From the NCBI GenBank assembly GCA_025093985.1, contig JACAAK010000013.1:434001-498000 (forward strand): a stretch of DNA of 64,000 nt. The letters are read 5' to 3'. Positions 31,697-42,660 of the stretch are shown in pieces. Origin of the DNA: Calvatia gigantea. Lineage: Eukaryota; Basidiomycota; Agaricomycetes; Agaricales; Lycoperdaceae. The position numbers were made by a program, and so were the translations under genes. A model generated the notes under the pieces. It did no database searches. It saw only the letters and a program-made list of their open reading frames with translations, and was not told where the DNA came from. The stretch's first letter is position 1. Every line of letters starts with the position of its first letter.

Positions 31697-34600
31697 GGTT
31701 ATGGGCCCCAACTGCCACTCACTCCTACTATGTTAGCTATACTAGTTAGAGTTTGAGGAGGCTACAGTCACATTCAACCTGGGAGACAGTAGTGCCTTTG
31801 GTCCACTTGATACCCCTGTCTGACCCATGTTGTGTATACATGCACTATGCACAGCAGTCCTTCATGATGCTGACATGTTGTCACCTGCTCTTGGTTTTTG
31901 TCTTGGCAAACTGTCACCTTCAGTTTGGCTTGACCACTTTAGGTCCACTCCCCATTCTGGGTTGCAGCAGAGCTGTTCCACTTTAGTTGTACCATCTCTG
32001 TTCTGGTGTTTCTTCTCTGATTGATGATGACCACTCTGGGCTTTCTGGGTTCTCTTCAAATCCATCTCAGTATTTAACTTATATGTTGTATCATTTATGC
32101 TGAGCATTATGCTCCACTTTGCTGGTTATTTTGCTGGTCCAATAAACATTGTTGACTGCAATATAAGCTGCAGTGTCAGGAAACCTATAAGTCTTGTGTT
32201 CTTGCATTTCAAGTTGATAGGGCATGTTCTGCCTTGAGTTTACAACACACCATGAGCAAGATTCTGAGCTATTTGAACCACTTGGCTGGCAGTCAATATG
32301 CTGCTGAGTCCCGCTTAGTTCTATAAAAGCTGGGATATTTGCAATATCTTTGAGAAGCCTGCTACTCATTCCTTCATCAAGCTTTATTGCTTTACCCTTC
32401 CACGTCTCACAACTACCACTTTTCCTTCCATGGATAGCCCATGCACATTTGCACTCTTATGCCACACTAAAGCAATGGGCAGTAGCACTTGCAAGCACTT
32501 CAGCTGATTTGATTGACAGTGGCTGAAAGGTCTGTAGCATCAATTAAGCCATGGCATTATGCCAAAGCAGCAGCAATAGCTACATAAGCAAATTATCCTA
32601 TGAAGATGGCAAGGAGAAGAATGCTTATTGTGTCCTTGTGGCAGGGAAATAAGGGAAGAAGGATAATGAGCTGGTTAAATCTGCCTTTATGTTGTTTCAT
32701 GAAACATTTCAGAATATAGTTTAAATATGTTGCAGGCACAAGGATGCCACCATATACTATTTCTCTTGTAGAGGAGTTGTGTAGCTATATGCCACACACT
32801 ACTTCTAGCTTCAATGTTACTCCACTATTCCAAGTGTTGAGACCTGTTTAAAGTCAGAGCATGGATGAGCATGTCAAAATGCTTTGTCCACCAGCTACAG
32901 GAAACAATGAATGCTTTAAGGAAGTTTGACTTTATGGAAGTCGCCATCCATTTCTAGGACTTGTGCACACCATTTAGCAACTACAATTGAGAAAGAGGAT
33001 GTGTTTAGCACCACAAGGTACAATCCACCAACAAATTCTTTAAGAAATCCATAGACTGCCCCTATTAGAGCATAGCACTGGAGGAGTTTTTGTGTACACC
33101 ATTGTTTCAGATGTGTCTGACCTTGGTTCCAAAGAAAGGATGTGGGTTAGTACTTCCAACTTCATCTTCCTTGATAAATGCAAGGAATAATGGTATGCTG
33201 CACATTATAATGCTGGCTTTAAATCCTCTTCTAAGCAACAAGTGAGACATCCTTGTGGATGAGATGGAGGTGAGAGCAGGAGCATATCACTCTTTCCACT
33301 TGAGAAGAATATCCTTCACAGGATCTCATGGATTACCTTATTAAAAAGAAAGGAAATATGACAGTCTAGGAATAGCAGAAATGCTCCCAATATATATGGT
33401 TGAGCTTCTGCACTTTGTCACCAGATTATATCCCTTGACCTCACTGCTTTACATTAGGCTTGAGGCATAGGAACCAGAAATTCTTTGGGATGACAAGTAG
33501 TAGAACTGCATTAATTCCAGCATATGTCTATGACATTTAGGGAAAGATTTGTAGTGCCATGTTAAGTATGCAGCCAATCTTATATCAAGAAATCTTACAA
33601 CATATGTCCTTGAGTGTAATACTTTTGAGGCAATCATTAAAGGTTACCACCTTTGCAAAAAGTCATGAGAGCTGTATAGTTCACCTGGTCTCATTCATTA
33701 TACATGAACTTGCATTCTAGCAAGGAGATTTCAGCTGCATGAACATTACACCTACTAGACTTTATTGTTTAATATCATTGAACAGAACATTCCTCTGATT
33801 GCATCCTCTACTCATCATTCTAGACTTGTTGAGTGATTTGTATCAACTTTATTGCCATTCTGGATTATTTCATAAGGGAAACTGTATTAGTACCTTTATC
33901 CAGAAATTCTTATATGAATATCCTCATCCTTGAGTGTTATACTTGGACTTGAGGAAAATGCTTGTTGTTCATTATGACACTATTCTACAACTTCTCATCT
34001 CACAATGATGGTTGTCCTCCTTCACAAGAAGTCTTGAGGCTCCAGAATACATTTGAGAAACCTCTACAGTTTAGTGGCAATGGCCAATGTCTGCACTGAT
34101 TATGGAGGAGAGTTTGTCAAATAAAAGGCACTTAGCATTATTCATGGCATGAATCACCCACTTAGACCTCCTACTTTGTAGAGAGACTGATCTGCACTTC
34201 ATTTTGAGAGCCTAAAGCTTTACGGCTGCAGGATTGTCTTGCCTGCCTCAATGATAGTTTGTGTTGACTAGAGCATCACCCACCAGTCCATAGTCTATAA
34301 GTGGAAGACACTTTATTGTGTAAATCAGGGAATAACCATTAATTTGGTTCTGTACTGTGGATTTGGTTCATGGCATACCCATACATGTCGTCCACCCAAA
34401 TATGACCACAAATCTGAGATGATTTTCTATTCCTTAGTTGTAATTGATCAACAAGAACTTTGAGTTCATGCAGCACACAGAAAGGTTTTAACATTATACA
34501 ATGCCTTATCTAATGAGGGAATTATCCCTTAAACATTATGATTCTATGACTGGATAGCAGTCAAACCAGTCTATTTGTGAAGAAAAGAGCAAAATCTGCA

Positions 34601-35441
34601 TGAAGCAAGAGTTTAGAACTTCTTTATCTGCTATCTTTGGATATTGCAGGATATATTCCATTTTCCTATCATGATCACCTCCTGAACTTTCCATTTCCAT
34701 TTGACATTCTCCGCCAATCATATCCTATGTCTTAGCTGACACAATTGCCAATTTGATGTATTATATGCATTCCTTTATTGGATATCTACTGCCTTTATTG
34801 ACACACTACACTTCTGTGTCGCCACTTTTGTGGAATAACTGTTGTGGAGGAGTTTAAAAGATGCTGGTTAATAAGCATCACACAATTGAACCTGACTAGG
34901 AAAGGCCACATTGTTCATTGTGTGTGCCACCTATAAGGTATAGACTATAATGGATTAGGCATCAAATTTCAAAGAGAACTCATTTGGACTCACTGACTAG
35001 AGTGATACAAGCAAAAGACAGACTATGCATTTATGCTAGTGTCTACCAGAAAAGCACAATAGCCCAGATAAATCATCCTAAAAATATGTGATGGTTCTAC
35101 CTCCATATGAGCTTTCACCTCGCATAGCTTAACAAACTTGTGAGAAAATTCTTTTATTTTTCTGGTATTGCTACTCAATAATGATCTGCTATAGTCAATA
35201 AGCATTGACATTTAAATTGAAATACTTGTTACTGAGGGAGGAGTACAGTAAAATGAGTACTTAATTGCTGGTCTTGGACTGCATATGGAGAGCCTTAAAA
35301 AGCTTCATTTCACTGGCACAAGGCTGCCACAATGACCTTTGTAACATGATAATCACACTCTGAGCTGTTGTAGGCAATATGATTGAGTAACATGTATTAA
35401 GGAACTCAATATGTTGAAAAGTGCAGAGTAGATGAAATTAG
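31697..35441 (+). mobile_element. Old eroded copia-A copy (leader, gag to RT)
   Basis: Begins with the initiator-tRNA primer site and a leader shared with 42,160-42,660. From about 32,300 on, only short matches to C1 remain in collinear order, for example the integrase stretch near 34,200-34,260, GAGGGAGGAGTA near 35,230 (C1 18,450) and GGAACTCAATATGTTGAAAA near 35,400 (C1 18,581). No frame survives. It is cut at 35,442 by a host-family fragment. Confidence 0.65.
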
Positions 35442-35748
35442 TCTATGAACACTTTTCCAGCCAACCGACTCAACCTATCTCCATCCCGAAACGAAGCCAT
35501 TGGTGAGGAGCCCTCAGACACCTTCTACGATACACTGAAGGGTTTGCCATTCAATCTTGGGACGATAACTTTTGTTCATCCTTCCATCTATTTCGGCAGC
35601 ACGAGCCACATCCACACCGCTGTGGTACAGAATAACCACAATGCAGAGGTGTCTCTCAAACTGAGATCGAAAGTGGAGGTTTCGGCTACAACGATGGTGC
35701 GTCATTGCAGTCCAAGGGGATCTTGTTCATGCCTAACTGATGGCTGGA
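35442..35748 (+). pseudogene. Host hypothetical-family fragment (reverse of 2,771-3,067)
   Basis: Same sequence as the reverse complement of 2,771-3,067, reading MNTFPANRLNLSPSRNEAIG in one frame. Sharp joins to eroded copia on the left and to a degraded gypsy copy on the right. Confidence 0.85.
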
Positions 35749-35775
35749 AGTCTTCGGAGCTACTTTCAGACCATA

Positions 35776-37817
35776 CCCCCAATGAATGAACAAGTCCAAG
35801 GACTCAAAGCCAATTGACTAGCCTCAAGAACTTATACTACTCCGAATTTCCTCAACTTGATGTGCTGAAACTCTGGAGGAAAAAACGAAATCCCAACATC
35901 AACCCCTAGTGGACAGAATTCACAGCCGTCTTGAACTAATGACACGTTAATCCCTTCCCACATCTGACTGATACCCCCATGGCAAAGAAGTCGTCCCAAA
36001 AGGAGGAAGCAACCCCTCCGATGCTTCATAAAAACCATCACCCCACTGCAACTCACATCGGTTTTTCTCCCTCCCACAAGGTTCTGCACTTACACCAGAC
36101 AAGAGAAAGACCAACATTATGAATCAATACAAGAACTATTGGGAGAGTCCATACCACTGAGTTCCCCTTCAACAGGTCCCAGTCCCTACCAAGATGGTTG
36201 ACCTTGCCAGTCTCTTCGCAAAATCCAACAGTGGAGAATTCATCCTCCACCAAGAAGCTGCCCCATGGTAAGGGTTTGCGAATTCCTGAGGCAAGCCTGC
36301 CAGGGGGTATTCTTTAACATTAGTCTATTCTCGTTCAGTCTGTACTTGTCTCATTTCCTCTTCACCATGCCTGTTTAGTTATTTCGCCTACACGATCCCA
36401 GCTCTGATCATAATACTATGCCATGCACGGACGTTCATGAGTTATCTCCACCATTCAAGATCTCCCTTGTATTTAACAATACATACTCCTGATTAGTAAC
36501 TTAACCATCTGGTTCTTTTCCCTTACTTGCCCTAAGATAGCCAGCTGCAACCTGAGGTCTATCAGAGAAGGTTGTAACAGAAACTTTGTATGATTAAAGT
36601 GTGTAACCGGATTGAACAACAGAAAATGGTTTTTATTGTCCACCAAGGAGAATAAAAGAACTTCTTGCTTCACACAGTAAATGGCTGCACAGCTTCGGAG
36701 GACTCGTATAGAGCATCCAACTCCCATTCTCTATGGTGACATGATGGGTCCAAATTCTGGACTGAAAATCCCATTGTTGGAAAACAATCAAGACAGGTAT
36801 TCATTACCATATGTGCAGAATTGTTGAAGTATGGAAAATTATTTTGGCAACTGTCTTCACAAGAAATCCCATGATTCTTTACAAAAACTTGGTGAACCAA
36901 AATGAACCTCTTCGCTGAATTAGGACTTATTTCAGTCTGCATCAAAGATGGCATAAGTCTTCCAATCTTATATAGCTGAAATCAACTACATTACTGTTTA
37001 GAAATACTAAAAGCTCACCCTCAAGCAGTCCATCCATACCTGGGTGACCTGGCTGAAATCGTCAGTAAGCAACATATCCAATGGCTCAAAGCAATGATCC
37101 ACATTTCCAGGCACATTTTGTGACGTTAGCCAAATGTCACTGGTTTGGTTTTGATGTCCTTAGTGTCTAGACTTTGGGGAAGAGTCCTTTGTGCATTTCT
37201 GTTCCCACGATGAAGAATTGCTCCCAAGTACAGGGGGTTTGGAATTATGCCCAAGCAAGAATCTGGCTATACATGCTAATTGGAGAAGCCAAAGTTCCAC
37301 TTGTCAGGGATGATTGCTATCTATGAAAAGGCAATTACAACAGTCTTTGGAACTAGTCGGATAAATAAGGACTCCCGATAAGCCTTGATTCTGGCTGGTA
37401 ATGGTTTTATATGTTAATCATGGAATCCTATCACTGATAACAAGGGGAAGCTAGTTATTTAACTAGGTATATAGGATATCAAGCTTGCAATACTGGATTT
37501 GGCCACTACCTACACTGACATGCTTAGTCAGAGTCCCCATTCTGATAACATAAGTGTGATTATACAAAGTAGTCCTGGATTATCCTAGGTATACCACAGG
37601 ATCACCTTTGATAATCTTAGATAACCCTAGGATTACTAGACCCTTGCAAAAGCATAGTCAGAGTCAATGGTGAGAGGTGTCTTGGGATTATCTTAACTTT
37701 ACCTGGATTAACATAATCAAGATGTTCGACTATAGTTGTAATCCTATAACTGCAGATACTGCAGTCCCTGTATATAGACTGTGAACATTGTGCATGTACA
37801 TATTGCACATGTACACA
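35776..37817 (+). repeat. Degraded direct copy of 25,078-27,393
   Basis: Contains in order the ORF3 tail (to about 36,300), G1-type LTR (about 36,310-36,579), the GAAAC junction, copia RNase H (36,580-36,965), FunK1 fragment (37,005-37,235), the 410-bp repeat (to 37,732) and the following 85 bases. Up to about 37,500 it is riddled with one- to few-base deletions; after that it is nearly identical to its source. Because it contains the G1/C1 junction, it was copied after the nested insertion. Confidence 0.88.
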
Positions 37818-39861
37818 AGCTCTAAGGCAACATATCCCTTCATACACACTACACCCCAGCCTTGCGTCGAAGTCTAACTCTAACATCAACCTTTTGAATC
37901 AATGGATATGAAGACGGGTAATGAAGTCATCAGTCCAATTACCCGAGTATGGACAGCACATGAGGCAGAAAGGACGCTGACTGCGGTGATAAATGCTATT
38001 TAGGAACGCCATTAAGAAACATTCTCCCTAACCAATCGTTGCGTCAAACTGGTTTGGCCTGTTCATTTGACTTCATTTGGTGTGTATACAAGAACGACTG
38101 ATTGGCGTATGGGATATTTAGGCTAGTGTGCTGGTCTTAGGAAATCATTATAATAGTAGTGAGTTTTGAATAGATGAGGTCCAGTCACCGTACCAACTGT
38201 CTGAGAATTAAAAGTTGACGACGATGTACAGGAATTCGGGCTCGCGTTGGACTACCACGGCCGCGGACATCTCAGGGAAGGTCAGGTATGTTGACTAATC
38301 GCTATTTGGTCAATCGACTCACCCGTCTCCTCCAGGGGCAGAGCATCGACAATAGATCTGGACCCCTTTTACAATGTGCTCAAGGGTCCTTTGCTAGACA
38401 CCCAAGACGATAACACTCATTCATGCTTCCACTAAATGCGATTCGAGCCACACTCACCTTGGCTGTCTCGGAGAATAGCTGTGATGTTGAAGCATTTCGC
38501 AAGCCGGCGTCGAAAGTGCCGGTTTGAATTATTATGACGGTGCGTCATAGCAGTCTATGGTCCGACTGGGGAGCCGCGTGCGATTTGTAATACACTTGTT
38601 CCCTCAACCTCCAACAAATCCAAGGACGAAAAATCTAATTTACAGTGGACGGTGGCACAATCCGATGCTTTGCTCGTCAATGGCGCATCCTCAACCCCAC
38701 CCACCAAACACAAAGCACGCTTCCCCTCACAATTCTCATTCCAGTCATTGTCACTGTCGATACCCCGGCCACCGAGATCGAAACGACAGAAGAAATAAAG
38801 TGATGCTCCCACGGAAATCGATAAAATTCCACCGGAGCACGCCAACGATCCTCGAACGCGACAATGTCAATATCTGAGCAATGAAAAGGATTTGACATAC
38901 ATCCGTGAATTCCGTGGCGTTAGACACTACGATACTCACGAACAAAGAAATGGAAGAGGGCGACGTTACCACCACCGCTACAGTTGATCCTACAGCCCTA
39001 GCTGGTCCCCCAAGCCCTGTTGCCCTTGGCCTTGCGATGGAAAGTTCAACCATCACGGCAGATGACGATGAAATCCCGAATGAGGAAGTGGATGAGATAT
39101 TGGGGCTATTTTGGCACCCAAAAATGGGAAAGGGAAGGGAAGGGAAAAGAGAAGGCGGCGAATATGGGGGGTATGAACGGGGAGGGGATGCGAGGGTGTG
39201 CGTGGAGGTATTAACGATCAAACACCTAAGGTAAGTCGTTTGATTGACTTCACATACCATGACCAAGATCACTCTGGAATCATTCCACATAATCAATCGA
39301 AAGATGAAAGTATTAGGGATGTGGGGAATCTATCGCAATTGGAACGGTGCTTGAAAAGATGAAACGGGATACAGAAGGAGATTGTCAGCTAGTCGGGAAC
39401 GGTGGATGATGGACTAAGCATCAGTGGGATAATGGCAGGATGAAGTTTTGGATGTGTCTGAATGGGGGAATTGAGCTAGCGGTGTCTCAGGTCGTTTACT
39501 GACATGTCTCGTTACCTAAGTTTCGATTCTCATGTCTGTAGCATTGGCTTATGCGCCTGGATACCTGATTCACAGCCTCTCTTTCCTCCCCTACACAAAT
39601 GAATTGGTCAACTCATTCCTCAACTGAAATCTATAGTAGGTGTGGTATGATCCAAAAGTTTTCCGTGCCTGGCACATCAGGAGATTACTGCCAATGCGAT
39701 TTTCCCAAGTGCCTGCACATCAGCACTTGACTTGCCAATGGCCCGGCATTCGGCCTGGTTTGGGGATTGAACATTGGATGAAAACGTCGGGGAGCTCATT
39801 CAATGCATTTTCCCCAGTAGATTTTCTGACTTTAATGTGAATAATTCAAATTGTAAGCTCT
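37818..39861. repeat. Inverted-repeat arm B (partner 1-2,106)
   Basis: Reverse complement of arm A. It joins the degraded copy on the left at ACACAAG|CTCTAAGG and is followed at 39,862 by DNA not seen elsewhere. Confidence 0.9.
38905..39234 (+). pseudogene. Hypothetical acidic exon, frameshifted copy
   Basis: Counterpart of 535-1,017. The first 66 residues are the same, then a one-base change in the Lys-rich part alters the frame and it ends after 109 aa. Confidence 0.4.
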
Positions 39862-40060
39862 TTCACTTTGACATACCCCACTGATCATAATAGCATTTTG
39901 AAGATGTCAACAGAGGAACAGCAAAAATACTACATATCCAGACATCAGGGTACCTGTAACAACTCGATGGGTGTTGACAGGAAATGGTTGTGGGGTCAAT
40001 TTTCACGGAAACAAATGACTGCTTTGCTATCGTTCACAACAATTTGAAAAATGAGCTTCG
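39862..40060. other. No gene recognised
   Basis: Short unique stretch between the inverted-repeat arm and a copia RNase H fragment; no supported feature. Confidence 0.4.
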
Positions 40061-40235
40061 TCAAGCTTCTGGAGGAGCTCAGTATAGAGCATCCAACTCC
40101 CATTCTTTTCCCAAAGATGGGTCCAAATTCTGGACTGAAAATCCCATTGTTGGAAAACAATCAAAGCACATGGATATTCATTACCACTATGTGCGAGAAT
40201 TGGTTGAAGATGGAATAATTATTATTGGCAATCTA
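40061..40235 (+). pseudogene. Copia-A RNase H fragment
   Basis: Matches 26,152-26,320 of C1 (FWTENPIVGKQSKHMDIHYHY) with a small replacement near 40,105. Confidence 0.85.
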
Positions 40236-40862
40236 ATTCCATGCCACAAGTTGATAAACAAATGGGAATATCCCTCCCTATAAGAGTTGAAAAAAATGAC
40301 TTTAGGAAAATATCCTTAACTCACTCTAGAGCAACTATAAAAAGATTGCAGGTCAACAACCTTTCTCCTTTCACAAGTTGAGATAAATCCATAGTTTGAA
40401 TGTAACCTTCCGCCTTTCATGAGTTAATGGTAAACATCTAAGGAGTACCATCCTCCATTAAGTTGAAGAAAATATTAGTCTATTTTGTCCTCCACTATAG
40501 GAGTAATGAAGAAACCAATGGGTATTTCCACCCCCTCTTGAAGTTGGGAGAGTCCAAACATAATAATCGCATTGAGAAAGTTTGATTGTGATACCATACA
40601 GACCACTTTGTAATCTTAAATTGAATAATTCAGAAATGAAAAGCTGGATGTTGGGAAGGAGCATGGTACGTACTTACAGATGCATAAGACCACTTCTGTT
40701 TATGATTCCATTAAATTGGAAATTGTTTGAGTCAAATCAGAACAAGGCTTGTATTGTTGTGGATAGTGAATCCAGTCATCCCCCACCTACGAACGCACAG
40801 GCTCACAAGGCATTACGTGCCTTATGTCAGTGTATGGGTGGGCAACCACTGGGAACCAGTAC
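40236..40862. other. No gene recognised upstream of the tRNA-like gene
   Basis: AT-rich, no repeat partner noticed, no long frame with recognisable content. Confidence 0.4.
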
Positions 40863-40932
40863 GACTATAGCTCAATGGTAGAGCATCTGGTATATGTCCG
40901 GAAGGTCTGGGGTTCGATCCCCCATCTGGTCA
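40863..40932 (+). tRNA. tRNA-like gene, anticodon uncertain, two bases short
   Basis: A-box TAGCTCAATGG and B-box GGTTCGATCCC are perfect Pol III promoters. D stem GCTC/GAGC, anticodon stem TCTGG/CCGGA and T stem TGGGG/CCCCA all pair. The 3' acceptor strand TCTGGTC would pair with GACCAGA, but the 5' side reads GACTATA and runs directly into the D arm, so about two bases are missing and one pair is broken. The anticodon loop TATATGT lacks the usual T at position 33; by position the anticodon would be TAT (Ile), but this is not secure. A TTTT terminator follows at 40,940-40,943. Either a real tRNA with sequencing deletions or a tRNA pseudogene/SINE head. Confidence 0.6.
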
Positions 40933-40939
40933 ATTAAAA

Positions 40940-40943
40940 TTTT
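40940..40943 (+). terminator. Pol III terminator TTTT
   Basis: Four T eight bases after the tRNA-like 3' end, the normal spacing for a Pol III stop. Confidence 0.5.
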
Positions 40944-41099
40944 CTATGATTACATTACTACTACGGGATACCTTGTCTCAACATGTATGATCATTACTTC
41001 ACTGGCTCGAAGGACTGCCATGGTTGATTGATCTACATAATTGAAAAGTGAAGGTCTTGGTTATGCTGGCAGAGGATTGCCACTTTCCTGATCTCACAA

Positions 41100-41586
41100 A
41101 TCGTGCACTTGATAGTGACCAGTGATTTATCACTTAGGATTTCACATCAGCAAAACAGTTTTTCTATTTCTGCACCAATGCAGAAAAACAGATTTGTTTA
41201 ATGCTTTGAAAGAAATGCTGTTTACAATTTCTGGAGGAGCTCTTTGAGCTTTCCTACTCCTACTCTTTAGACAAAAGTCACCACAGATTATATGCACAGA
41301 GTTTAGTCAAGTAAAAGGAAATTTGATCTGGATAGTGATTATTGGTGCTTTTAGGCCTTTGTCATTGCCATTGTTCCTTTTGGAGCATCCTAGCTGCCAG
41401 GACATATCAATTCCTCTCTGCAATTCCAACTTTTGAAGCTTGGTTAATTCTGCTTAATCATTGATGACTCTGATATTTGACACTTGGATTATCCACTCAT
41501 TTATTGAAGATTCCAATGTCTAAGCATGATTTCAATACCACTAGAATATTGAAGTGTTGATCTTCCCCCCTTCAAATGAGGAGGAG
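41100..41586 (+). pseudogene. Eroded copia-A 3' end with polypurine tract
   Basis: Faint match to C1 RNase H (TTCTGGAGGAGCTC near 41,230) and a purine tract AAATGAGGAGGAG directly before an LTR start at 41,587. This shows what the C1 3' end should have looked like. Confidence 0.6.
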
Positions 41587-42159
41587 TGTTAAATCTTGAT
41601 TCATACCACTATGTTGGTTCAGTCTATTTATAGCTGTAACAGGTCTTCGAGTATATTCATCTTCAGAGGGTCAATTATAATAGACACCATATGTCATAGA
41701 ATGGACTACATATGCAGTAGTTTCACTATACTTCACATAGCAGGTAGACACACCTACATGGAACCTTCTAGTACATGTGTTGTACACAGTATGCACAGTA
41801 TGAACTGTTTATGCTACTGGTAGTTTAGACCTCACCCATATAAGGGTTTAGAGTACACAGACCAGGGACTTTAGTATAAATACCCCTATACTCTATGTAG
41901 TATGTAGATGCCTTTGGCATATGTCTTCAGACTAAGACACTTCATCTCCTCTCTTACTTTACACTTCTTAAGTGTGCTTCTGCCCCCTTAAGTCTCTTTG
42001 AGTGAGCTTGAGTGAGCTGGACTCTGTCCACCACAATATGAGCATCTTACCCCTTTCTAGGACCGTCTCTTGGATATGAGTGTTGACTACCCTCCACTGC
42101 TCACACATACACTAGCATAGTAGTGTGATTATATTGGGATGTTACCTCATTCTCTCAAC
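41587..42159 (+). repeat. Copia-A LTR, long form
   Basis: TGTTAAATCTTG to CTCTCAAC; close to 31,123-31,696. It is preceded by the polypurine tract yet followed by leader sequence, and the primer site is deleted at 42,160 (about 60 bp lost relative to 31,697), so it may be a 3' LTR fused to a 5' leader by recombination. Confidence 0.8.
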
Positions 42160-42660
42160 TTTGAGGAGGCTACAGTCACATTCAACCTAGGAGACAGTAG
42201 TGCCTTTGGTCCACTTGATACCCCTGTCTGACCCATGTTGTGTATACATGCACTATGCACAGCAGTTCTTCATGATGCTGACATGTTGTCACCTGCTCTT
42301 GGTTTTTGTCTTGGCAAACTGTCACCTTCAGTTTGGCTTGACCGCTTTAGGTCCACTCCCCATTCTGGGTTGCAGCAGAGCTGTTCCGCTTTAGTTGTAC
42401 CATCTCTGTTCTGGTGTTTCTTCTCTGATTGATGATGACCACTCTGGGCTTTCTGGGTTCTCTTCAAATCCATCTCAGTATTTAACTTATATGTTGTATC
42501 ATTTATGCTGAGCATTATGCTCCACTTTGCTGGTTATTTTGCTGGTCCAATAAACATTGTTGACTGCAATATAAGCTGCAGTGTCAGGAAACCTATAAGT
42601 CTTGTGTTCTTGTGTTTCAAGTTGATAGGGCATGTCCTGCCTTGAGTTTACAACACACCA
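42160..42660 (+). mobile_element. Copia-A 5' leader fragment
   Basis: Nearly identical to 31,753-32,252. Ends at CAACACACCATG where a minus-strand copia body begins, an abrupt head-to-head join. Confidence 0.75.

Noticed and set aside
31753..32107. Small frames shared by 31.8-32.1 and 42.2-42.5 kb as genes
   Set aside because: They lie in a duplicated copia leader and have no coding signature.
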